Assembly (NCBI GenBank): GCA_905194315.1
Contig: CAJJRX010000023.1
Location: forward strand, 1-38,481
Direction of reading: 5' to 3'
Length of the DNA: 38,481 nucleotides
Origin: an uncultured Sutterella sp.
GTDB taxonomy: Bacteria; Pseudomonadota; Gammaproteobacteria; Burkholderiales; Burkholderiaceae_F
The position numbers and the translations under genes were made by a program. The notes under the pieces are model-generated. The model was not told the DNA's origin and ran no database searches. It saw only the letters and a program-made list of their open reading frames with translations. The stretch's first letter is position 1; every line of letters begins with the position of its first letter. Positions 18,240-25,931 of the stretch are shown here, piece after piece.

Positions 18240-18505
18240 TAGTATCCCCTTATATCAGCACCTTCTTATCGTTTTCACACGGTGCCGAAATCACATCAGG
18301 TATCCGCGCCTCAGCGGCCTTCGGACACCTCCAATTTGTATTTCCTGACAGGTCTCTCTATATTACTGTCTAAGAGGTCTTGTTTTTCAAATTATTTTTA
18401 GGGCATTCGGACGATTTGACTAGTCTTCCGTGTAACTAATTCTAAATACAGAGTCCTGATCCCGACCTCAGCAATAAGAAACGATCTTTTTTGGAGTTTG
18501 CGCTA

Positions 18506-19048
18506 ATGATACTCGAGAGAAAGCATGTACTGCGGTGCATTGCCCTCATAGGTGTTTCCAGCCTTCTGGCTGCCTGCTCCTCTGTCCAGAAAACAAATGA
18601 CGCCGCTATTGATGCCCGGGATGCCTCCGATTCCTCGTTAAAAGGTAAGACTGCCATTCACCACTGGCAGGTGCAGGGCACCAACCTCTTTGTCTGCTCG
18701 CGTGACAAAAAGGGTTACTACTGGCGCTATATCAATACTCAGGGGCGTGTGACAAACGACAAAGGGCAGGCGGTCGCTGAGCTGACCACCGGCAACCGGA
18801 TAGTTACTCTCTCGGGAACACAGATCAGTCTGCGCTCACCACGACTCATTGAGCGGCGCGGCTCGGCAGATCTCCCGGACGTTCTTTTCGAGGCTCAGAC
18901 CTTCTCAAACGAACCTGCCTATAAGGGGGTTCTGTACATTTCCCGACGTCAGGCAAAAGGCGGACTGCCCCTTGACGGATGCTCTGCAGGGCAGTACCGG
19001 CAGACATTGAAAGTCAACTACAGCGCGCGTTTCGTGCTGTGGAGATAA
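18506..19048 (+). CDS. DUF3455-like lipoprotein
   Basis: This 180-residue protein starts with a lipoprotein signal peptide ending in LAAC (C24) and followed by SS. It therefore probably sits in the outer membrane. The body (FVCSRDKKGYYWRYINTQGRV ... YISRRQAKGGLPLDGC ... VNYSARFVLW) resembles DUF3455, a secreted domain of unknown function; I base this on remembered family features only. GGAG lies nine bases before the ATG at 18506. A TTGACT box near 18415 with TCTAAA 19 bp on is a possible promoter. Confidence 0.65.
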   Translation: MILERKHVLRCIALIGVSSLLAACSSVQKTNDAAIDARDASDSSLKGKTAIHHWQVQGTNLFVCSRDKKGYYWRYINTQGRVTNDKGQAVAELTTGNRIVTLSGTQISLRSPRLIERRGSADLPDVLFEAQTFSNEPAYKGVLYISRRQAKGGLPLDGCSAGQYRQTLKVNYSARFVLWR

Positions 19049-19156
19049 GACTAAAACGCGGAATTTTCAGGACAAAACTTGGCTTTTCAGTGGGAATGCG
19101 GACCAATTTTTGATAAAATTAATAGTCTACATTTCGTCTTTACGGAGAAGCTACAC

Positions 19157-19666
19157 ATGGTACCTGCCGCTACGACGGTCGGAGGCTACCTTCAGAGCCT
19201 TCCAAACGATCGACGCGTTGCTATGGCGCGAGTTTGCAGTATGATTCGTCGCTCAGCCCGTGGCGTTCGCGAAAGCATGCGTTTCGGATTGGCCTTCTAT
19301 GAGTTAGATGGTCCCTTATTTGCTGTTGAATCTCAGGAGAAAGCGTTGACGCTTTTTGTTGCTGAGAAAAATATTATTGATGAATTTAAAGACAAATACG
19401 ACGTTATCAATCCGAAGCGTTGTGCTATTGAATTCACTGATTTGAACTGTCTGCCACTTGAGGTTGTTGAAAAAGTGGTGCGTGCCTCCCTCGTGAGTCG
19501 CCGTGCTCGTAAGGGTGAGGACATCCCCTCCCAGGCTGAACTGCTCCGTCTCTGGGGGTTGTCTGAAGAAGACGCTGCTGTCGCCCCGCCTATTGTACGT
19601 ATCGTTCTCAACCGGGAAGATGAACAAGAAGAAAACACGGATGGAACGGCCGATTCCACTCACTAA
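19157..19666 (+). CDS. DUF1801-like protein
   Basis: A 169-residue soluble protein resembling the YdhG/YdeI (DUF1801) family: an N-terminal helical part with YLQSLPNDRRVAMARVCSMI, then FGLAFYELDGPLFAVESQEKALTLFVAEK. A C-terminal acidic tail (NREDEQEENTDGTAD) follows. Biochemical role unknown. The ATG at 19157 has GGAGAAG seven bases upstream; the 26-codon upstream extension of the open frame has no such site. TTGATAAAAT around 19110 may be a -10 region. A strong terminator follows. Confidence 0.7.
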   Translation: MVPAATTVGGYLQSLPNDRRVAMARVCSMIRRSARGVRESMRFGLAFYELDGPLFAVESQEKALTLFVAEKNIIDEFKDKYDVINPKRCAIEFTDLNCLPLEVVEKVVRASLVSRRARKGEDIPSQAELLRLWGLSEEDAAVAPPIVRIVLNREDEQEENTDGTADSTH

Positions 19667-19695
19667 GTGAGTGTCTCGACAAGAATTCTTTGTGT

Positions 19696-19731
19696 AAAGA
19701 CCTGGTCACTTTCAGAACCGGGTCTTTTTTT
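19696..19731 (+). terminator. Rho-independent terminator
   Basis: An 11-bp stem AAAGACCTGGT / ACCGGGTCTTT (one G-T wobble) with a 10-nt loop runs into seven T residues. It lies 30 bp after the DUF1801-like gene and before the convergent hydrolase gene. Confidence 0.9.
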
Positions 19732-19759
19732 GTCTGCGGTGTTCCGGAACAGCGTAAAG

Positions 19760-20689
19760 TCAGGCTCTCTGCGCGCTGATCCATTCCTCAACAACTTCGC
19801 TGATCTTTTCCGGACACTCGGTAAAAGGCCAGTGGACACACTCAACCACATCCATTTCCCCCTTCGGCAGAGTCTGTACCCACTCGTGCACACGCAGCGG
19901 GGAAGTGATTTTTCCTGCGCTCGACCCGATGACCAGCACCGGCGCCTCAAAACCGTCAATACAGGGAGAGATCCGGCTGATCTCAAGCAGATCGCGGGTG
20001 TAATCGGCGACATGAATATGTCCCAGGTCCTTAAACGGGGAGGAGTATTCCCGGATGAATTCCTTGAGCGCCTCACCGCCCCGGGCAAGCATTTCACGGG
20101 CTTTCTGGTCATGAGCGCGCAGACTGTAATGCGGCATCCTGCGACGGATTCCCATGGCATTGGCTGTCCTTGCCAGACAGTGAACCATCCGGAGCACCGG
20201 ACACCAGCGGCGTTTTTTCACGGCCTCTTCAGTCAGGGCCATATTGATCAGCGGATCAACAAGCACAAGCGCCTGCACACGCTCAGGGTGGGACTGTGCA
20301 AGTTTCAAAGCAATGTGAGCTCCGAGGCTGTGCCCCATGATCACGGCACGCTTCACACCTAGCTGATCAAGAATGGCAATCGCATCCCCGACATGAACCT
20401 CAAGCGTGGCAGAGACCCGTGTCTCGCTGCTGCCGTGGCCGCGCAGATCCACTCTGACGATATCCCAGTGTTCCTGCAGAGGCGTGCGTTCGACAAACTC
20501 CTCCCAGCGGCTGGCGTTGGAGCCAACGCCGTGAAACAGCACAACCGTACCCTCGGAGGCACTGCGCGCCGGTAGTCGGGAGAAGATCACTCTGCTGCCC
20601 AGACGCTCAATGAACCCGCGCTGCTCGTTCGGGAGGAGTCGGAATTTCAGCCTGTCCTGAGGCTCGCCGAGCACAATATCGTTACTCAT
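19760..20689 (-). CDS. Alpha/beta hydrolase
   Basis: A 309-residue alpha/beta hydrolase fold enzyme with the oxyanion motif HGVG (53-56), the nucleophile elbow GHSLG (S121), and a likely catalytic His in HWPF near the C-terminus. No signal peptide, so cytoplasmic. Substrate unknown. Its start overlaps the 3' end of the upstream regulator gene by 8 bp (ATGAGTAA), so the two proteins are translationally coupled and may work on one signal or substrate (inference). Confidence 0.87.
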   Translation of the reverse strand: MSNDIVLGEPQDRLKFRLLPNEQRGFIERLGSRVIFSRLPARSASEGTVVLFHGVGSNASRWEEFVERTPLQEHWDIVRVDLRGHGSSETRVSATLEVHVGDAIAILDQLGVKRAVIMGHSLGAHIALKLAQSHPERVQALVLVDPLINMALTEEAVKKRRWCPVLRMVHCLARTANAMGIRRRMPHYSLRAHDQKAREMLARGGEALKEFIREYSSPFKDLGHIHVADYTRDLLEISRISPCIDGFEAPVLVIGSSAGKITSPLRVHEWVQTLPKGEMDVVECVHWPFTECPEKISEVVEEWISAQRA

Positions 20690-21941
20690 GAATATTCTGT
20701 CCTAATCGGCGGATCTGCCGGTAAAGCGTTCTCACACTGATACCAAGTTCCTTGGCCAGCGCTTCGCGTGAACCCTGCCAGGTATCCAGAAGGTTACGCA
20801 GGTACTGTTCGTCATTGAGCTGCTCTGAACGTACAGTGTCTGCCGATCCCCGCCGGGCATTGATATAACCGATTTCACTGAGCACATCCTGCACGTCGAT
20901 CTCATTGCCCTTGCAGAAAATGGAGATCCGGTTGAGCACTGCCTGCAATTCTGCCACATTACCCGGCCATTCTCTGCTCATGAGCTCCGCAAGAGCGGCA
21001 TCCGTCAGATGACGTTCACGGCCGGCAGGCGCATCCGCCAGAATCAGACGGCACAGTTCAGGAATATCCTCTTTTCTGTCATGAAGTCTCGGAACCGGCA
21101 GCCGGCCAACGGCCAGTTTATAAAAAAGTTCCTCACTGAAACGGCCTTTCTCCACCAGATTTCTCAGGTCATACTGCGTGCCGAAAATCAGCCGGATATC
21201 CGCCTTTTCTCCACTCTCATTTTCCGGCAGGAAATACCGGCCGGTTTTGAGCAGATACAGGATACTCGACTGCATCTGCGGGGTCAGATCCGCCACGTCA
21301 CTCAGATAGACAGTGCCGCCGGAGAGACCCTCACCAAAGGCACGGTTAATCTCTCTGCCGAACTTCTCCTCGGTAAGCGTCAGACACTCAAGATGCACAA
21401 ACGCCTGGGAGGCTCGTCTGGAGTTTTCGTGAATAACCTTTGCAAAGACCTCCTTGCCGCTTCCCGTCTCACCGGTAAAGAGCACCGGAACATCAAGAGA
21501 GACCAGCGCGGCAAGTTTCGGCAGCAGGCGTTTCACAGCCAGCGATTTCGCGACCAGCCCGGCGCGGCGCAGCTGCCCGCCCATGGATTCCGTATCGCGA
21601 ACGGTTTCCATATAAAAAACCGGCAACCCGTCGGCCTTCACAATTGGCGTGACACTCAGCTCGACAAACCTCGACCCTGACATGGTCATCTGCCGGCGAT
21701 ACGTATCCTCCGTCTGCCGCGAGACCATGCTCTGCTCGAGCGGGCAGTTGTCCCCGCACAGCGAGCAGCGCTTTGTCTGATGAAACACCACCTCATAGCA
21801 GGGTCTGCCTTCGTAGTCCTGCTGTCCGTAGCGATGTACGAATGCCTCATTCGCATACGCCACCGAATAATCATCACGTATCAGAAGTCTTGGTTCCGGC
21901 AACGAATCCATCAACGCTTTTATCTCAGACTGCACCGCCAT
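20682..21941 (-). CDS. PAS / degenerate NtrC-type AAA+ / Fis regulator lacking GAFTGA
   Basis: This 419-residue regulator has an N-terminal PAS domain with four clustered Cys (C48, C59, C62, C66; CSLCGDNCPL), a central AAA+ domain and a C-terminal Fis-type HTH (ALAKELGISVRTLYRQIRRLG). Walker A is intact (GETGSGKE, 157-164). The segment between FG (194-195) and GG (208-209), which in sigma-54 activators holds the GAFTGA loop, is about eight residues short and has no GAFTGA. Walker B reads GGTVYLSDV instead of GGTLFLDEI. It is therefore unlikely to activate sigma-54 and may act as a TyrR-like sigma-70 regulator. The Cys cluster could hold a redox or metal cofactor. The ATG at 21941 has AAGGGGG upstream. 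It faces the cyd operon. Confidence 0.88.
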   Translation of the reverse strand: MAVQSEIKALMDSLPEPRLLIRDDYSVAYANEAFVHRYGQQDYEGRPCYEVVFHQTKRCSLCGDNCPLEQSMVSRQTEDTYRRQMTMSGSRFVELSVTPIVKADGLPVFYMETVRDTESMGGQLRRAGLVAKSLAVKRLLPKLAALVSLDVPVLFTGETGSGKEVFAKVIHENSRRASQAFVHLECLTLTEEKFGREINRAFGEGLSGGTVYLSDVADLTPQMQSSILYLLKTGRYFLPENESGEKADIRLIFGTQYDLRNLVEKGRFSEELFYKLAVGRLPVPRLHDRKEDIPELCRLILADAPAGRERHLTDAALAELMSREWPGNVAELQAVLNRISIFCKGNEIDVQDVLSEIGYINARRGSADTVRSEQLNDEQYLRNLLDTWQGSREALAKELGISVRTLYRQIRRLGQNIHE

Positions 21942-21955
21942 ATGTGCCACCCCCT

Positions 21956-21980
21956 TGTCAGTATGACAGCCATAATGTCA
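21956..21980. promoter_or_regulatory. TGTCA/TGACA operator-like cluster
   Basis: TGTCA-GTA-TGACA (21956-21968) is a perfect dyad in the leader of the regulator gene. It is followed after seven bases by another TGTCA (21976-21980) inside its probable -10 region; a further TGTCA lies within the -35 box at 21996-22000. This could be the binding site of the divergent regulator, acting on itself and on cydPABX (inference). Confidence 0.4.
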
Positions 21981-22001
21981 CACAAAAACACGGATTGTCA
22001 A
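21972..22001 (-). promoter_or_regulatory. Probable promoter of the regulator / hydrolase unit
   Basis: On the minus strand a perfect TTGACA (21996-22001) and CATTAT (21972-21977) are separated by 18 bp. Transcription would start about 20-25 bp before the regulator ATG, immediately over the TGTCA-GTA-TGACA dyad. Confidence 0.5.
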
Positions 22002-22107
22002 CTTTACTGGTGGTTACAACTCTATTGACTCACCCTATGTACCAGCTTTTCGCTTAGTATGAGATTGGTTGGAACGTCGACAACTTTCTCTCATTCATTA
22101 CAAAACA

Positions 22108-22305
22108 ATGAACGCAAACCTACAGAAATACCGAAACTCTAAGCTGCTCATTGAAATAGCGATTGTTATTTGTTGTAAGCTGCTTTTTCTCTTCGGGCTT
22201 TGGTACTTCTTTTTCAGTCCGGAGCACCGCCCCACCGTAACCCCTACGACGGTCAGTGACTCTATCCTGGGACATGAGACTGTCGCCGACCGCTCCCAAA
22301 AATAA
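22108..22305 (+). CDS. cydP: Small cytochrome bd-associated protein CydP
   Basis: A 65-residue protein with one membrane helix (about 14-33, IEIAIVICCKLLFLFGLWYFFF) and a short Pro/Thr tail. Size, single helix ending in WYFFFSPEHRP, and position 26 bp before cydA match the putative small subunit called CydP in Beta- and Gammaproteobacteria. The frame is open from a TTG at 22069, but the ATG at 22108 gives the family-like start. No clear ribosome binding site. Family recognition is from memory of the pattern. Confidence 0.7.
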   Translation: MNANLQKYRNSKLLIEIAIVICCKLLFLFGLWYFFFSPEHRPTVTPTTVSDSILGHETVADRSQK

Positions 22306-22331
22306 CAACTTAACTACATCTGGAGTCCTCA

Positions 22332-23882
22332 ATGATCCCATCTGATCTTGTTGACCTGTCACGCCTGCAGTTCGCAGCCACCGCGATGTATCACTTCCTC
22401 TTTGTGCCTCTGACACTGGGCTTGTCCTTTATGTTGGTGGTCATGGAACTGTGCTACGTCGTGACCGGCAAAGAAGTCTACAAAGACATGACCCGTTTCT
22501 GGGGCAAGCTCTTCGGCATTAACTTTGCCCTGGGTGTCGCCACCGGTATTACCATGGAATTCCAGTTCGGCACGAACTGGGCTTACTACTCCCACTATGT
22601 GGGCGACATTTTTGGCGCTCCGCTGGCCATTGAAGGCCTGATGGCATTCTTCCTTGAATCCACCTTCGTGGGCCTTTTCTTCTTCGGTTGGGATCGTCTC
22701 AGCAAGGGTAAGCACTTCTTCGCCACCACCATGATGGCTTTGGGTACGAACCTCTCCGCCATGTGGATTCTGATCGCTAACGCATGGATGATGAATCCGG
22801 TTGGTTCCGAATTCAACTTCACCACGATGCGTATGGAAATGACCAACTTCTGGGCGGTTATCACCAACGAATGGGCTCAGGCCAAGTTTGCCCATACGGT
22901 CGCCGGCGGTTACATGACCGGTGCCGTTTTCGTGATGTCCATCTCGGCTTTCTATCTCCTGCGCCGTCGTGACGTGGACTTTGCCAAGCGCTCCTTCCGT
23001 CTGGCTACCGCCTTCGGTATTGTTGCCGCCTTCCTGACGCTGCACATGGGCGACGAATCCGCCTATCTGGTTACACGTGACCAGCCCAGCAAGATTGCTG
23101 CCATGGAAGCTATCTGGGATACGCATCCGGCTCCCGCTCCGCTTACCCTGTTCGCCATCCCGAATGAAGCCGAACAGCGCAACGACATGGAAATCAGCTT
23201 CCCTGCCCTCTTCGGCCTGATGGGTACGCGCTCGCTCTCCACGGAAATCCCCGGTATCAAGACCATCGTTGCTGAATCTGAAGCTCGTATCGTCAACGGC
23301 CAGAAGGCTGTCGATCTGCTTGCTCAGCTGCGTAAGGATCCCTCCAACGAAGCTGTCAAGACTGAATTCACCAAGGTCTACAAGGATCTCGGCTTCGGTC
23401 TGCTCCTGAAGAAGTACACCGAAGACGTTTCCAAGGCCACGCCTGAAATGATCAAGCAGGCCGCCAAGGACACCGTTCCCTCTGTGGCTCCGATGTTCTT
23501 CGCCTTCCGTGCGATGGTCGGCAGCGGCATTGTGACCGCTCTGGTCTTCCTCCTGGGCCTCATCTTCTCCGTCAAGGGTAACCTTGCCGATAAGCGCGGT
23601 CTTCTCAAGCTCGCTCTTATTGCACTTCCCCTGCCCTGGATTGCAAACGAAATGGGTTGGTTCGTTGCCGAATTCGGCCGTCAGCCCTGGACGATTTTCA
23701 ACATCCTGCCGACACATCTCTCCGTGTCCACCCTGTCTGCTGCTGAAGTGGCCGGCTCCCTGCTTGGGTTCTGCGTCCTCTACACGGCTCTGATTATCGT
23801 GGAAATGTGGCTGATGATCCGCTTTGGCTCCAAGGGCCCGAGCACTCTCGGCACTGGGCGTTATCACTTTGAACGCAAGTAA
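22332..23882 (+). CDS. cydA: Cytochrome bd ubiquinol oxidase subunit I
   Basis: CydA carries hemes b558, b595 and d and the quinol site of the high-affinity terminal oxidase in the inner membrane. The 516-residue protein is of the long Q-loop (E. coli, 522) type. Visible are the axial His in MYHFLFVPLTLG (H21), GTNWAYY, the HTVAGGYMTG helix, the quinol loop KIAAMEAIWDTHPAPAP, and GWFVAEFGRQPW. GGAG lies seven bases before the ATG. It is the second gene of cydP-A-B-X-ybgE. An 890-codon open frame on the opposite strand across cydA and cydB is a shadow. Confidence 0.97.
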   Translation: MIPSDLVDLSRLQFAATAMYHFLFVPLTLGLSFMLVVMELCYVVTGKEVYKDMTRFWGKLFGINFALGVATGITMEFQFGTNWAYYSHYVGDIFGAPLAIEGLMAFFLESTFVGLFFFGWDRLSKGKHFFATTMMALGTNLSAMWILIANAWMMNPVGSEFNFTTMRMEMTNFWAVITNEWAQAKFAHTVAGGYMTGAVFVMSISAFYLLRRRDVDFAKRSFRLATAFGIVAAFLTLHMGDESAYLVTRDQPSKIAAMEAIWDTHPAPAPLTLFAIPNEAEQRNDMEISFPALFGLMGTRSLSTEIPGIKTIVAESEARIVNGQKAVDLLAQLRKDPSNEAVKTEFTKVYKDLGFGLLLKKYTEDVSKATPEMIKQAAKDTVPSVAPMFFAFRAMVGSGIVTALVFLLGLIFSVKGNLADKRGLLKLALIALPLPWIANEMGWFVAEFGRQPWTIFNILPTHLSVSTLSAAEVAGSLLGFCVLYTALIIVEMWLMIRFGSKGPSTLGTGRYHFERK

Positions 23883-23900
23883 CGCTCGTGGAGGATAGAC

Positions 23901-25043
23901 ATGATTGATTATGAAATTCTCAAAGTTATCTGGTGGCTCTTCATCGGTGTGCTGCTCGTCGGTTTCGCTGTGATGGACGGTCAGGACATGGGCGTTGGTA
24001 CATTGCTCCCCTTCCTCGGGAAGAATGACAATGAACGCCGCGTGATGATCAACTCCGTCGCCCCGCACTGGGACGGTAACCAGGTCTGGCTGCTTACCGG
24101 TGGTGGCGCCATGTTCGCCGCCTGGCCGCTGATGTATGCAACAGCTTTCTCCGGTTTCTACTGGGCAATGCTTGTTGTACTGATGGTCCTTATCTTCCGT
24201 CCGGTTGCTTTCGACTATCGCTCCAAGGCCAGCGCTGCCTCCTGGCGCAGCTCCTGGGACTGGCTCCTCTTCCTGGGTTCTGCCGTTCCCCCGATCATCT
24301 TCGGTGTGGCTTTCGGTAACCTTCTTCAGGGTGTGCCTTTCCACTTCGTTCCCGAAACGATGCGTCCGGTTTACACGGGCAACTTCTTCGGTCTGCTTAA
24401 TCCGCTCGGTCTCGTTTGCGGTGTGGTTTCGCTGGCTATGGTGGTCTTCCACGGCGCCAACTACCTCGTGCTGCGTACCGAAGGTGCTCTTCAGGCTCGT
24501 GCCCGCGCCGTCTCCACGATCGCCGGTCTTGTGACCGCTGTGCTCTTCGTGCTCGCCGGTGTCTGGGTCTACCTGGGTGTGGACGGCTATGTGGCGGTTT
24601 CCGGTCTGGATCCTGCCGGTCCTGCCACCCCGCTTGCCAAGACTGTTGAACTGCAGGCCGGTGCCTGGTTCTCCAACTTTGAAGCCGTTCCGGTTCTCTG
24701 GTTGGTGCCGGCTGTCGCCGTTCTCGGCTGCCTCGGCGGTGTTGCTATGATCCGTGCCTACAAGGGCGGTATGGCTATCATCTGCTCGTCGCTCACGCTC
24801 CTCGGTGTCATCCTGACCCCGCTGGTCGGCATGTTCCCGTTCATCATGCCGAGCTCGAGCAGCCCCAACAGCAGCCTGACGATCTGGGACTGCACCAGCT
24901 CCCAGCTCACGCTTGAAGTCATGCTCCTGGTTACTCTGATCTTCTTGCCGCTCGTTGTGATTTACACGGGCTGGGCCTACAAGGTGATGAGTGGCAAACT
25001 CAATGAAAAGTACATTGAGAACAACTCTCACACCCTGTACTAA
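23901..25043 (+). CDS. cydB: Cytochrome bd ubiquinol oxidase subunit II
   Basis: CydB is the second large subunit of cytochrome bd. The 380-residue protein (E. coli 379) has the N-terminal WWLFIGVLLVGFAVMDGQDMGVG, NSVAPHWDGNQVWLLTGGGAMFAAWP, RPVAFDYRSK, and the C-terminal SSPNSSLTIWDCTSSQLTLE signature. GTGGAGGA upstream provides the ribosome binding site; it starts 18 bp after cydA. A stable hairpin follows before cydX. Confidence 0.97.
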   Translation: MIDYEILKVIWWLFIGVLLVGFAVMDGQDMGVGTLLPFLGKNDNERRVMINSVAPHWDGNQVWLLTGGGAMFAAWPLMYATAFSGFYWAMLVVLMVLIFRPVAFDYRSKASAASWRSSWDWLLFLGSAVPPIIFGVAFGNLLQGVPFHFVPETMRPVYTGNFFGLLNPLGLVCGVVSLAMVVFHGANYLVLRTEGALQARARAVSTIAGLVTAVLFVLAGVWVYLGVDGYVAVSGLDPAGPATPLAKTVELQAGAWFSNFEAVPVLWLVPAVAVLGCLGGVAMIRAYKGGMAIICSSLTLLGVILTPLVGMFPFIMPSSSSPNSSLTIWDCTSSQLTLEVMLLVTLIFLPLVVIYTGWAYKVMSGKLNEKYIENNSHTLY

Positions 25044-25059
25044 CTTTTAACGTTAAGGC

Positions 25060-25084
25060 GTCTCTCCGGCGTATCCGGAGAGAC
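25060..25084 (+). other. Stable hairpin between cydB and cydX
   Basis: A perfect 10-bp stem GTCTCTCCGG / CCGGAGAGAC with a 5-nt loop lies 16 bp after cydB and 25 bp before cydX. It has no U-tract, so it is not a simple terminator; it may stabilise the cydAB mRNA or adjust subunit levels (inference). Confidence 0.65.
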
Positions 25085-25109
25085 AGCCTGGCTCACAAAG
25101 GAAATAAAA

Positions 25110-25199
25110 ATGACTTATTTTTACTGGGCTTTTACCGTTGCTTTCGCAGTGCTTTTTGCCGTGACCATCGAAGTGGTCTCGACACGCAATGATGAATAA
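25110..25199 (+). CDS. cydX: Cytochrome bd small subunit CydX
   Basis: A 29-residue protein beginning MTYFYWAFTVAF and ending EVVSTRNDE: one membrane helix with the aromatic YFYW start typical of CydX, which stabilises the heme arrangement of cytochrome bd. AAAGGAAAT precedes the ATG. It is too short for common gene-finding cut-offs. Its last codons overlap the start of the next gene (ATGATGAATAAG), linking their translation. Identification rests on position, length, hydrophobicity and the tryptophan. Confidence 0.88.
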   Translation: MTYFYWAFTVAFAVLFAVTIEVVSTRNDE

Positions 25200-25485
25200 G
25201 CCGGCTTCCCAACCGAATGCCAAGTCGTCTAACGGATTTCTGAGATTCTTATCCCTCTTGGCAGCTGCAGCTGTGATGGTTCTGATCGTGCTTTATCCGC
25301 GAGCTATTGCTCCCGACAGCGCCTCGGTACCTCACGGCTGGCTTGAATTAATGCTCTACGGGATGAGTATCTGCTGGATCTACGGATTTGGCTTTTCCCC
25401 GCAACATCGCGTCTTCCGGGCGCTGCTGCACCCCGTTGTCGGTGTGGTATGCCTCCTGATTGGCGCGTGGAAGGTCTTTTTGTAA
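25189..25485 (+). CDS. ybgE: cyd operon membrane protein YbgE
   Basis: A 98-residue membrane protein with about three helices. It has the YbgE-like layout: hydrophobic first helix ending at a Pro (LIVLYPRAIAP), the loop HGWLELMLYGMSICWIYGFGFSPQ, then HPVVGVVCLLIGAW. E. coli YbgE is 97 residues and sits at the same place in the cyd operon; its role is unknown. The ATG at 25189 (or the adjacent 25192) overlaps cydX, so translation is probably coupled. Confidence 0.82.
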   Translation: MMNKPASQPNAKSSNGFLRFLSLLAAAAVMVLIVLYPRAIAPDSASVPHGWLELMLYGMSICWIYGFGFSPQHRVFRALLHPVVGVVCLLIGAWKVFL

Positions 25486-25500
25486 GGTAAGTGCTCAAAC

Positions 25501-25875
25501 GTGGCTGAATCTTTGTACCAACTTATTGGCGGTCAGGATGGGCTCAAAAAACTGGTGAAGGCCTATATCGAAGCACTCGATACCCGGCCGGAAGCCAGAC
25601 ACCTGCGAAGTCTGTATCCGGAAAGTCTTGATTTCTACGAGCAGAGAATGATCGAGTACCTCTCCGGATGGCTTGGCGGTCCCGCACTTTATCTTGAACG
25701 TCACGGCATGCCAATGCTCCGCGAAAAGCATCAGATGATTCCTATTAGCGGATCGACTCGTGACGAGTGGATGTACTGTATGCGTGTTGCCTTAGCAAAC
25801 ACCATTGAGGATGTCCAGCTTCGTCTGACACTCGAAGGCGCCTTCTGGCGCATGGCGGATAGCCTTCGTCATTAA
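25501..25875 (+). CDS. Group II truncated haemoglobin
   Basis: A 124-residue heme protein of the trHbO (group II) type. It shows the LGGPALY motif (58-64), proximal His H77 in LREKHQMIPI, the group II Trp W90 in RDEWMYCM, and the distal-side Tyr Y22. It starts with GTG at 25501, with AAGGTAAG about ten bases upstream, 15 bp after ybgE, and shares the terminator at 25895. Co-transcription with cytochrome bd suggests a role in oxygen supply to, or nitric oxide/peroxide protection of, the oxidase (inference). Confidence 0.9.
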   Translation: MAESLYQLIGGQDGLKKLVKAYIEALDTRPEARHLRSLYPESLDFYEQRMIEYLSGWLGGPALYLERHGMPMLREKHQMIPISGSTRDEWMYCMRVALANTIEDVQLRLTLEGAFWRMADSLRH

Positions 25876-25894
25876 TTGCGGAGCATTTCCTGTG

Positions 25895-25924
25895 AAAAAG
25901 CCACCTCGGTTGAGGTGGCTTTTT
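25895..25924. terminator. Bidirectional terminator
   Basis: A 13-bp stem AAAAAGCCACCTC / GAGGTGGCTTTTT with a GGTT loop. The A and T tracts on either side let it end both the cyd/haemoglobin operon (plus) and the yaeQ transcript (minus), which converge here. Confidence 0.93.
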
Positions 25925-25931
25925 CGTCAGA

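Noticed and set aside
21942..22107. Classical FNR/Anr box for the cyd operon
   Set aside because: TTGACTCACCCTATGT only poorly resembles TTGATNNNNATCAA; the second half-site does not match.
22359..25031. 890-codon open frame on the minus strand across cydA and cydB
   Set aside because: It lies wholly opposite two certain genes, crosses their boundary and has a His/Glu/Gly-rich composition typical of antisense shadows.
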